Positions 1 through 5,437 of a DNA stretch of 5,437 nucleotides are shown here, piece by piece. How positions within the stretch are numbered: position 1 is the stretch's first letter; every line of letters begins with the position of its first letter. Source of the stretch: an uncultured Acetobacter sp. (lineage in GTDB: Bacteria > Pseudomonadota > Alphaproteobacteria > Acetobacterales > Acetobacteraceae); NCBI RefSeq assembly GCF_937875265.1, contig NZ_CALLXM010000163.1:1-5437 (forward strand), given 5' to 3'. The notes beneath the pieces are model-generated. The model was not told where the DNA came from. It searched no databases and worked only from the letters and a program-made list of their open reading frames with translations. The position numbers and the translations under genes were made by a program.

Positions 1-743
1 TTGATGCCGTTATCGTTGCGACATCCACGCCAGATCAGGCTTTCCCGGCAACAGCAGTGCGCATTCAGGCCGAACTGGGCATGACGCAGGGATTCGGGTT
101 TGACCTTGCAGCGGCCTGTTCCGGCTTTATCTACGGCTTATCTACGGCGGATGCGTTTATTCGCGCCGGGCAGGCTCGTAACATTCTGGTGATCGGCAGC
201 GAAGTTTATTCCCGTATTGTCGACTGGTCCGACCGTGGAACCTGCGTGCTGTTTGGAGATGGTGCAGGCGCTGTTGTTCTTTCTGGCTCTGATACACCCG
301 GTGAGCACGGCTTGCTATCTACCCATCTGCACTCCGATGGCACTGCAGGTGACCTGCTGTATGTTGATGGCGCTGTGGGCCGCCGGGATAAAAGCGGTTA
401 CCTGAAAATGAGCGGGCGCGATGTGTTCCGGCATGCAGTAGCCAAGCTTTCCTCTTCAGTGGATGAGGCTTTGAAGGCTGAAGGTCTGGAATATTCAGAC
501 GTCGCCTGGCTTGTGCCGCATCAGGCCAATATCCGCATTATTGAAGGTGTGGCCAAAAAGCTGAACCTTTCTGCCGAGCAGGTGGTGGTTACGGTCGATC
601 GGCATGCCAATACATCAGCGGCTTCCATTCCGCTGGCGCTGGATGAAGCCGTGCGGGATGGCCGTATTAAGAAGGGTGATCTGGTGCTGATGGAAGCGCT
701 GGGTGGTGGGCTGACCTGGGGGTCCGCGCTCGCGCGTTTCTGA
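1..743 (+). CDS. fabH: beta-ketoacyl-ACP synthase III (FabH), 5'-truncated by window edge
   Basis: FabH starts type II fatty acid synthesis in the cytoplasm by condensing an acyl-CoA, typically acetyl-CoA, with malonyl-ACP. The visible part is 246 residues, reading in frame from position 3; positions 1-2 are the end of a codon begun outside the window. About 70-80 N-terminal residues are missing compared with the usual ~320. The GTG at 57 is an internal Val, because coding continues upstream as DAVIVATSTPDQAFPATAV, a typical FabH stretch. All three catalytic residues are present: Cys in AAACSGF (codon 117-119), His in VPHQANIRI (519-521) and Asn in HANTSAASIP (609-611). The C-terminus EALGGGLTWGSALARF is standard and ends at TGA 741-743. 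ihfA follows after 86 nt on the same strand. In many alphaproteobacteria this gene lies in a plsX-fabH-ihfA-merR cluster, so plsX may lie just upstream (inference). Identity is essentially certain. Confidence 0.97.
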   Translation, partial: DAVIVATSTPDQAFPATAVRIQAELGMTQGFGFDLAAACSGFIYGLSTADAFIRAGQARNILVIGSEVYSRIVDWSDRGTCVLFGDGAGAVVLSGSDTPGEHGLLSTHLHSDGTAGDLLYVDGAVGRRDKSGYLKMSGRDVFRHAVAKLSSSVDEALKAEGLEYSDVAWLVPHQANIRIIEGVAKKLNLSAEQVVVTVDRHANTSAASIPLALDEAVRDGRIKKGDLVLMEALGGGLTWGSALARF

Positions 744-829
744 CACTGTTTCCAAAATTCTGACGACAGGACTCTGTCTGGTCTCACGAGAGAATTGACG
801 AGGCCGCCCAACATGTTACTTTCGTTGGT

Positions 830-1142
830 ATGGAAACTGTCACGCGTGCTTCTCTGGTCGAGCAGATCTATCAGCAGGTCGGGCTGTCCCGTAAAGAATC
901 GGCTGTGCTTCTGGAAGATATTCTGGAAACAGTCATGCTTGCGCTGGAGCGCGGCGAAAGCGTCAAGATCAGTGGTTTTGGTACTTTTTCCGTAAGGCAA
1001 AAAGGCCAGCGCTGCGGACGCAACCCGAAAACGGGTGAAGAAGTCCCGATTCTCCCGCGTTCCGTTCTGGTTTTCCGTCCGAGTCAGTTGCTGCGTGCGG
1101 TTATTAATCACGAACCGCATCAGAGCGGCGAGGCGTATGACG

Positions 1143-1150
<8 letters not shown>
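830..1150 (+). CDS. ihfA: integration host factor alpha subunit (IHF-alpha)
   Basis: IHF-alpha pairs with IHF-beta (encoded elsewhere) to form a DNA-bending nucleoid protein used in transcription, replication and recombination. The product is 106 residues, slightly longer than the ~99-100 of E. coli. Residues 1-45 form the helical dimerisation part (RASLVEQIYQQVGLSRKE). The DNA-binding beta-arm carries the HU/IHF signature GFGTFSVRQ...GRNPKTGE at about 49-70, with the expected intercalating proline at residue 66. The family-typical FRPSQLLRAVIN is at 82-93. The acidic tail (GEAYDDE) is an extension. ATG 830 is the only sensible start: the reading frame upstream has no ATG, GTG or TTG for about 60 nt, and METVTRASLVEQ matches the family N-terminus. 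No good Shine-Dalgarno precedes it. The end overlaps the start of the MerR gene, implying cotranscription and coupled translation. IHF-alpha fits better than HU, given the neighbours and the alpha-type N-terminus. Confidence 0.95.
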
Positions 1151-1937
<787 letters not shown>

Positions 1938-1955
1938 AAAAATGAGCAAGGTGGC

Positions 1956-1984
1956 TTGTGCGATGTGAAGGGGGCTGCTAAAGA
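1956..1984 (+). promoter_or_regulatory. possible weak promoter for tRNA-Pro
   Basis: TTGTGC (1956-1961) and TAAAGA (1979-1984) are separated by 17 nt and would start transcription about 10 nt before the tRNA 5' end. Each hexamer matches only three of six sigma-70 consensus positions. The tRNA could equally be transcribed by read-through from the MerR gene, since no terminator with a U-tract separates them. This is a weak candidate only. Confidence 0.25.
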
Positions 1985-1993
1985 CCCTTTCAC
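1965..1993 (+). other. stem-loop between merR and tRNA-Pro, no U-tract
   Basis: GTGAAGGGG (1965-1973) can pair with CCCTTTCAC (1985-1993) over 9 bp including one G-U pair, with an 11-nt loop. The 3' side is followed by CAAATGG rather than a run of T, so it is not a canonical intrinsic terminator. It ends 8 nt before the mature tRNA. It could protect the 3' end of the merR message, act as a processing signal in a merR-tRNA transcript, or be incidental. Confidence 0.35.
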
Positions 1994-2001
1994 CAAATGG
2001 A

Positions 2002-2075
2002 CGGGCAGTAGCGCAGTCTGGTAGCGCATCAGTCTGGGGGACTGGGGGTCGTGGGTTCGAATCCCGCCTGCCCGA
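2002..2075 (+). tRNA. tRNA-Pro (anticodon GGG)
   Basis: A complete cloverleaf can be folded by eye. The acceptor CGGGCAG pairs with CTGCCCG (2068-2074), followed by discriminator A2075. The D stem is GCGC/GCGC. The anticodon stem TCAGT/ACTGG encloses loop CTGGGGG, placing anticodon GGG at 2036-2038, which reads CCC and CCU proline codons. The T arm GTGGG-TTCGAAT-CCCGC contains one T-G pair. The C1:G72 pair and A73 are the known identity elements of bacterial tRNA-Pro, which supports the assignment. The 3' CCA is not encoded (TATT follows), as is common outside the gamma-proteobacteria, so it must be added by tRNA nucleotidyltransferase. A strong intrinsic terminator lies 45 nt downstream. Confidence 0.97.
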
Positions 2076-2094
2076 TATTTGTCTAGTTGGTTTC

Positions 2095-2109
2095 CTGAAA
2101 AATTTTCAG
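2095..2109. repeat. short perfect AT-rich inverted repeat after tRNA-Pro
   Basis: CTGAAAA and TTTTCAG form perfect 7-nt arms around a single central A. With essentially no loop it is poor as an RNA hairpin, though it could open a few central pairs. It sits between the tRNA and the intrinsic terminator, and its role is unknown. Confidence 0.4.
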
Positions 2110-2119
2110 AGCAGTTTGT

Positions 2120-2147
2120 GGGTGTTCAAAGCTTGAACACCCTTTTT
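2120..2147 (+). terminator. rho-independent terminator downstream of tRNA-Pro
   Basis: A perfect 10-bp stem, GGGTGTTCAA (2120-2129) with TTGAACACCC (2133-2142), closes a 3-nt loop and is followed directly by TTTTT (2143-2147). This is a textbook intrinsic terminator for plus-strand transcription through tRNA-Pro. It lies 5 nt beyond the stop codon of the convergent minus-strand membrane-protein gene. In that direction the hairpin is followed by ACAAAC, not a T-run, so it would act poorly as a bidirectional terminator. Confidence 0.88.
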
Positions 2148-2152
2148 GCTGT

Positions 2153-3274
2153 TCAGGCCTCTAGGTTGTTGTTGCCTACAGTCCATCTACGCCAGAGCAG
2201 ATTGAGTGCTGCCATGGCCGCTGGGCCAACAAACAGGCCCAGCAGGCCCCATGTTTCCGCACCACCCAGAATGCCCAGCAGCACCCAGAGGAAGGGCAGC
2301 TGCGTGCTGCCGCCAATAAGAACCGGGCGGATGAAGTGGTCAGCAACAAAAATCACCACAGCCCCAATGCAGAAGGTCACGATGGCTGCCAGTGATGCGC
2401 CCTTCACAAGGATGAGCAGAGACACCAGTCCGACGGCAATCATGGCGCAGAAGGGGATCATGGCGGCTACGGCCGTCATCACACCAAACAGAGCCGGGTG
2501 TGGCGCACCAGAGAAGGTGTAGACAATGCCCATCAGTAGCCCCTCGCCAATGCCAACCAGCACCAGTCCCAGTACGGTGCCATGGACAGAGGCGACAATC
2601 TGGCGGGCAATGGTTTCTCCGCGTTTGCCAAATGCACGGCGGGACGCCACGCGGCACTGACGAATGACAGAGATGCCGTCTTTATAAAGAAAAAACAGCG
2701 TGACAATGGAAAAGCAGAACAGCGTGCCTCTGTGCGCAATCTGGGAGCCAAGCGCCTTGGTAATGGCCATGCCTTTGCTATCAAGAGCACCTGTCAGGCT
2801 GGAAACATCTTCCGCGTTGGAAAGGTGCTCCTGCCACCAGTGCGTAATTGTCTGGCTGCCAAAAGGCAGACGGGCAATCGCGTCAGGCACCGGCACACCG
2901 TTTTGTCGGGCATGTTCCAGCCAACTCAGGGCGCTCTGGGCTTCACCTACAGCTTCCAGCGTGATGAGCATCAGCGGAATGACAAAAATTAGTGCCATGG
3001 CTGCGGTAAACAGCATCGGCAGAACCGGGCCATTGGCGGCTTTGGGCCATGCCATGCGGGCACGCGTGTAAAGCGGCCATGTGGCAATGGCAAACACGCC
3101 TCCCCAGACCAGCGCGGGCAGAAAGCCGTGGATGGTGTAAAGCGCAATGGCGAAGATAAAAAATGCCAGAACGTTGCGCGCTGTTTCCTGGCCTTTTCTT
3201 GAGCGCTGGCTAGGCTTGACCAGAATACAGCGAGGATGCCCGGAAACGGTGGGCTGGCTGGTCGTGTCTGGCAT
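2153..3274 (-). CDS. AI-2E (PerM-like) family transporter/permease
   Basis: This is a predicted inner-membrane protein of the AI-2E exporter family (PF01594; relatives YdiK, PerM, TqsA), 373 residues from ATG 3274. Family members have been linked to autoinducer-2 export or to cation/proton antiport; the substrate here cannot be read from sequence. TM1 is at ~35-52, TM2 at ~54-69 and TM3 at ~84-107. An amphipathic, probably periplasmic segment (~108-190) follows, then TM4 (CFSIVTLFFLYKDG) and a C-terminal bundle. The family motif D-x-FIRP (D312-P317) is followed by LPFLWVLLGILGG and LLGLFVGP, both characteristic. The start rests on AAGGAGA 11 nt upstream of ATG 3274. In-frame ATG 3313 and TTG 3322 are possible but have no Shine-Dalgarno, and extending to them would put that motif inside the coding region. 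The gene is divergent from murJ and convergent with tRNA-Pro, so it is probably monocistronic. Confidence 0.9.
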   Translation of the reverse strand: MPDTTSQPTVSGHPRCILVKPSQRSRKGQETARNVLAFFIFAIALYTIHGFLPALVWGGVFAIATWPLYTRARMAWPKAANGPVLPMLFTAAMALIFVIPLMLITLEAVGEAQSALSWLEHARQNGVPVPDAIARLPFGSQTITHWWQEHLSNAEDVSSLTGALDSKGMAITKALGSQIAHRGTLFCFSIVTLFFLYKDGISVIRQCRVASRRAFGKRGETIARQIVASVHGTVLGLVLVGIGEGLLMGIVYTFSGAPHPALFGVMTAVAAMIPFCAMIAVGLVSLLILVKGASLAAIVTFCIGAVVIFVADHFIRPVLIGGSTQLPFLWVLLGILGGAETWGLLGLFVGPAAMAALNLLWRRWTVGNNNLEA

Positions 3275-3284
3275 ATGGGGCGTG

Positions 3285-3291
3285 TCTCCTT
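3285..3291 (-). promoter_or_regulatory. Shine-Dalgarno site deciding the AI-2E gene start
   Basis: On the minus strand this reads AAGGAGA, 10-11 nt before ATG 3274. It is the strongest ribosome-binding motif for this gene and the main reason for choosing 3274 over the in-frame starts at 3313 and 3322. It abuts a T6/A6 inverted repeat (3290-3307) that could partly occlude it in the mRNA. Confidence 0.7.
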
Positions 3292-3411
3292 TTTTCCCGG
3301 TAAAAAATTTCATTATTGACAAGTTTGCGCGCTCGCACGTCTCTGGTCGAGCAAAATATAGAGACTAAGGCCCTCTGCACAGGACAGTTTTATTTGAGAG
3401 TTGCGGGCTTA

Positions 3412-3450
3412 TCCCTCTATCTCTGGAGGGAGGGCTGCTCGTATAAGCAG
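3412..3450 (+). promoter_or_regulatory. structured purine-rich leader of murJ (candidate RBS region)
   Basis: GGAGGGAGGG (3425-3434) is the only strong anti-Shine-Dalgarno match before murJ, but it ends 22 nt from ATG 3457, too far for normal use. Directly after it, CTGCT (3435-3439) can pair with AGCAG (3446-3450) around a 6-nt loop, which would bring the purine tract to an effective 6 nt from the ATG. Upstream, TCCCTC (3412-3417) can pair with GAGGGA (3426-3431) and would mask the same tract. The pairings are visible in the sequence; a role in translation is inference. Confidence 0.35.
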
Positions 3451-3456
3451 TCTGTC

Positions 3457-5007
3457 ATGCTCAAAAATTTTCTTACTGTTGGCGGCTGGACCATGCTCAG
3501 CCGTATCCTTGGTCTGGTGCGGGATCAGCTTCTTGCTGCCTTCATGGGCGCAGGTCCCATGCAGGACGCCTATCAGGTGGCGTTCCGGCTACCCAACATG
3601 TTTCGGCGGTTGTTCGGGGAGGGGGCGTTTAACGCAGCCTTTGTGCCGCTGTTTGCTTCCGTCCTGACAAAAGAAGGGGAGGCAGAAGCCCGCACGTTTG
3701 CGCGGCGGGCGCTGGGCGTCATGCTGCTCTGGCTGCTTTTCCTGTGCGTGCTGGGAGAGGTCTTCATGCCGCAGGTACTGCGGCTGATTGCCCCCGGATT
3801 TTTGCAAAGTGGAGAACGCTATGCGCTGGGCGTCAGCCTCAGCCGCATTACCTTCCCGTATCTGGTGCTTATCTGTGCAGCAGCACTGGTGGCAGGTGTC
3901 CTTAACGGGTTGCATCGTTTTGGCATGGCGGCAGCGGCGTATCTGGCGTTCAATGTGGTGGGTATTACCGCCATCCTCTTTGTGTCACCGTTTCTGCCTA
4001 ACGTGGCATATGCGGCGGCGTGGGGTGTCACGGCTTCCGGTGTGGTGCAGCTTGGCCTGCTGCTCTGGGCTGCGCACCGGGCTCACTTTGGGCTGATGCC
4101 GCTCTGGCCTGCCTTAACCCCCCGCATCCGTCTGCTGGTGCGCCGTATGGTGCCCGGTCTGGTGGGCAGTGGGGTCGGGCAGATTAACCTGACAATTGAT
4201 ACGATTATCGGAACCCTGCTACCGGCGGGCAGTGTCTCGCTGATGTATTTTGCGGACCGGATCAATCAGTTGCCTCTGGGGGTGCTGGGTGCTGCGGCGG
4301 GAACAACGCTGTTGCCGGTGCTTACGCGCCATCTGGCGGCAGGGGAGTATGATGCGGCGCATTCTGCGCAAAACCGTGCCATGTCTTATGTGCTGCTTCT
4401 CACGCTCCCCGCAGTGGCCGGGCTACTGGTGCTGGCTGGCCCGATCATGATCGTGCTGTTCGGCCACGGTTCCTTTACCGAGTATGACGCCCTTCTGTCT
4501 GCTCAGGCCTTGCGGGCTTACGCCATTGGGCTTCCTGCTTTTGTTCTGGTGAAGGTGTTTTCCCCGGCATTTTTTGCTCGGGGGGATACCCGGACGCCGG
4601 TCTATGTCGGGATTAGCATTCTGGTGCTGAATTTTATCCTGAACCTGCTCTTCATGAAGCCTCTGGCGCATATGGGGCCGCCACTTGCCAGCAGTGTGGC
4701 GGCCTGTGCGAACGTGGCCTGTCTGGCGGTCCTGCTTGTGCGGCGGAAGGCCTTGCAGGTTTCCGGGGGGGAGCAGTTCAGGATGTTTAAAACAGCCTGT
4801 GCTGCGGCACTTATGGGCGTGTGCCTGCTTGGGGCGCAGGCTTTTCTCGCTTTTCCGTCCGGGTTGAGTGTTCGGATTCTATGGCTTGGTAGCCTGGTCG
4901 GCCTGGGGGCAGTTCTTTACGGCGTGCTGCTGCACGTTTTTGGAATCATGAATGGTGCGAACGTGCTGGCCCGGCTTCAGCAGCGCCTGCGCAAACGTCG
5001 CGCCTGA
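3457..5007 (+). CDS. murJ: lipid II flippase MurJ (MviN family)
   Basis: MurJ moves the undecaprenyl-linked peptidoglycan precursor lipid II from the cytoplasmic to the periplasmic face of the inner membrane. The product is 516 residues, close to E. coli MurJ (511), and hydrophobic throughout, consistent with the 14-TM MOP fold. Hallmarks are SRILGLVRD at 15-23, DAYQVAFRLPNMFRRLFGEGAF at 37-58, and YFADRINQLPLGVLG around 265-279. By alignment from memory, R16, R22, D37, R50 and R268 correspond to the functionally important R18, R24, D39, R52 and R270 of E. coli. ATG 3457 is chosen because MLKNFLTVGGWTMLSRILG is the normal family N-terminus. The adjacent ribosome-binding site is weak (AAGCAG). 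An in-frame TTG at 3394, 9 nt after AGGA, would add 21 residues unlike other MurJ N-termini. The gene ends at TGA 5005-5007. The DUF4130 gene follows after 79 nt with no obvious terminator, so cotranscription is possible. Confidence 0.97.
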   Translation: MLKNFLTVGGWTMLSRILGLVRDQLLAAFMGAGPMQDAYQVAFRLPNMFRRLFGEGAFNAAFVPLFASVLTKEGEAEARTFARRALGVMLLWLLFLCVLGEVFMPQVLRLIAPGFLQSGERYALGVSLSRITFPYLVLICAAALVAGVLNGLHRFGMAAAAYLAFNVVGITAILFVSPFLPNVAYAAAWGVTASGVVQLGLLLWAAHRAHFGLMPLWPALTPRIRLLVRRMVPGLVGSGVGQINLTIDTIIGTLLPAGSVSLMYFADRINQLPLGVLGAAAGTTLLPVLTRHLAAGEYDAAHSAQNRAMSYVLLLTLPAVAGLLVLAGPIMIVLFGHGSFTEYDALLSAQALRAYAIGLPAFVLVKVFSPAFFARGDTRTPVYVGISILVLNFILNLLFMKPLAHMGPPLASSVAACANVACLAVLLVRRKALQVSGGEQFRMFKTACAAALMGVCLLGAQAFLAFPSGLSVRILWLGSLVGLGAVLYGVLLHVFGIMNGANVLARLQQRLRKRRA

Positions 5008-5086
5008 GTTGAGAAGGCATCTGCGGCTTCAGTAAGAAGTGCCTGCATGGGTGCATCCGTATTGCCGAGGGGACTAAGGAAAAACC

Positions 5087-5437
5087 ATGACAGAAGTTAT
5101 TCTGGCTCATCAGGTTGATCTGAAAACATGGCGACAGGCTGCACGGCAGCATGCTCTTGCAGGCACGGTGCCTGAGGCCTTGTCCTGGCGTGTCGCGCAA
5201 TCAGCAGAAGAGGCTCAGCAGGCCCTGCACGCTGCGTCAGCCGTGCAGATGGACCCCAATGCCGTGCTCCATCTGCCGCGTCGGCTGGTGGAGTGGATTA
5301 TTCTGGCCTTGCAGGCGCCGCAGCCTGAGCGGTTTGCTGCGCTGTATCGTCTGGTTTTTCGTGTGGTGCATGAGCATCTGGATCTGGCGAATGCGCCGGA
5401 AGACCCGGATGTGCGAACTGTGGTGGCTCTTGTTGAG
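5087..5437 (+). CDS. DUF4130 / TIGR03915-type DNA-metabolism protein, probably N-terminal part of a UdgX-like uracil-DNA-binding protein (3' truncated)
   Basis: The first 117 residues are visible and the gene runs off the window. ATG 5087 has a well-placed Shine-Dalgarno, TAAGGA, six nt upstream. The pattern fits the DUF4130 (TIGR03915) family: an opening strand followed by DLKTWRQAARQHALAGTVPEALSW, then LPRRLVEWIILAL, PERFAALYRLVFRV and EDPDVRTVVALVE. In this family a conserved DPDV(R) segment is typically followed by a basic KAVRRDAHKM-type stretch, which would lie just outside the window. In many alphaproteobacteria this module is fused to a C-terminal UdgX-type uracil-DNA glycosylase domain, and the gene often sits beside a radical-SAM protein (TIGR03916). 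The family is linked to DNA repair; UdgX itself binds uracil in DNA covalently. The fusion cannot be seen here. The family assignment is from recognised motifs and is fairly confident; function is inferred. Confidence 0.75.
   Translation, partial: MTEVILAHQVDLKTWRQAARQHALAGTVPEALSWRVAQSAEEAQQALHAASAVQMDPNAVLHLPRRLVEWIILALQAPQPERFAALYRLVFRVVHEHLDLANAPEDPDVRTVVALVE

Larger units (their letters stand above)
3275..3456. promoter_or_regulatory. divergent intergenic region between AI-2E gene and murJ
   Basis: These 182 nt must hold promoters for both divergent genes unless one is read from further away. Candidates are all weak. On the plus strand TTGACA (3316-3321) is a perfect -35 hexamer but lacks a -10 at 16-18 nt; TTGAGA (3394-3399) is followed after 18 nt by TATCTC (3418-3423). 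On the minus strand AATAAT (3317-3312) resembles a -10 and would give a ~30-nt leader, but has no matching -35. A near-palindrome with T6 and A6 arms lies at 3290-3307. No known operator is recognised. No credible small ORF was seen. Confidence 0.4.

Noticed and set aside
57..743. GTG 57 as a start codon for fabH
   Set aside because: Typical FabH sequence continues in frame upstream to the window edge, so this codon is an internal valine.
765..778. Small hairpin GACAG-GACT-CTGTC between fabH and ihfA
   Set aside because: Only 5 bp, with no U-tract after it; not enough for a terminator or attenuator call.
795..823. TTGACG at 795-800 as a -35 box of an ihfA promoter
   Set aside because: The hexamer 17 nt downstream is ACTTTC, a poor -10, and the gene can be read from the fabH transcript.
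2051..2075. tRNA-Pro 3' end as a phage or island attachment site
   Set aside because: No integrase gene and no second copy of the tRNA 3' end are visible in the window.
2079..3071. Plus-strand open frames over the membrane-protein gene
   Set aside because: All are antisense to the well-supported AI-2E gene, with no recognisable domains or ribosome-binding sites.
4260..4272. IHF-like site GATCAATCAGTTG
   Set aside because: It matches the enteric consensus WATCAANNNNTTR except at the first base, but lies inside murJ coding sequence and encodes the conserved DRINQLP segment.
5015..5044. Imperfect stem (AGGCA/TGCCT and CTTC/GAAG) after murJ as a terminator
   Set aside because: The stem has a 7-nt bulge and is not followed by a T-run.

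Overview
The window reads as ordinary chromosomal DNA from an alphaproteobacterium, most likely an acetic acid bacterium (Acetobacteraceae). The reasons are the fabH-ihfA-merR gene order, protein sequences of alphaproteobacterial type, moderately GC-rich codon use, a tRNA gene without an encoded CCA end, and a terminal gene resembling the alphaproteobacterial DUF4130/UdgX proteins. The genus is inferred from protein flavour and is not proven.

Layout. (1) Positions 1-1937 hold a plus-strand cluster: the C-terminal three quarters of fabH (beta-ketoacyl-ACP synthase III), ihfA (alpha subunit of integration host factor), and a MerR-type regulator whose start overlaps the end of ihfA. The regulator has an N-terminal MerR DNA-binding domain, a long acidic Ala/Pro/Glu/Gln linker with eight perfect copies of GCTCCT, and a C-terminal leucine-rich coiled coil. 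(2) Positions 1938-2152 hold a stem-loop without a U-tract, a complete tRNA-Pro(GGG) and a strong intrinsic terminator. (3) Positions 2153-3274 hold a minus-strand AI-2E (PerM-like) family membrane protein, convergent with the tRNA. (4) Positions 3275-3456 are a divergent intergenic region. It contains the leader of the membrane protein, with a strong Shine-Dalgarno, and a purine-rich, hairpin-prone leader for murJ. (5) Positions 3457-5007 hold a full-length murJ (lipid II flippase). (6) Positions 5087-5437 hold the 5' part of a gene matching the DUF4130 module that in alphaproteobacteria is usually the N-terminal half of UdgX-type uracil-DNA-binding proteins.

The genes cover cell-envelope and lipid supply (fabH, murJ), nucleoid architecture and regulation (ihfA, merR), translation (tRNA-Pro) and probable DNA repair (the last gene). 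Only fabH-ihfA-merR looks like a tight transcription unit; murJ and the DUF4130 gene could be a second one. I found no mobile element, CRISPR array, phage remnant or clearly novel defence-like system. The most interesting items are small: the slippage-prone Ala-Pro tract in the regulator, and the possible structure-controlled ribosome-binding region in front of murJ.
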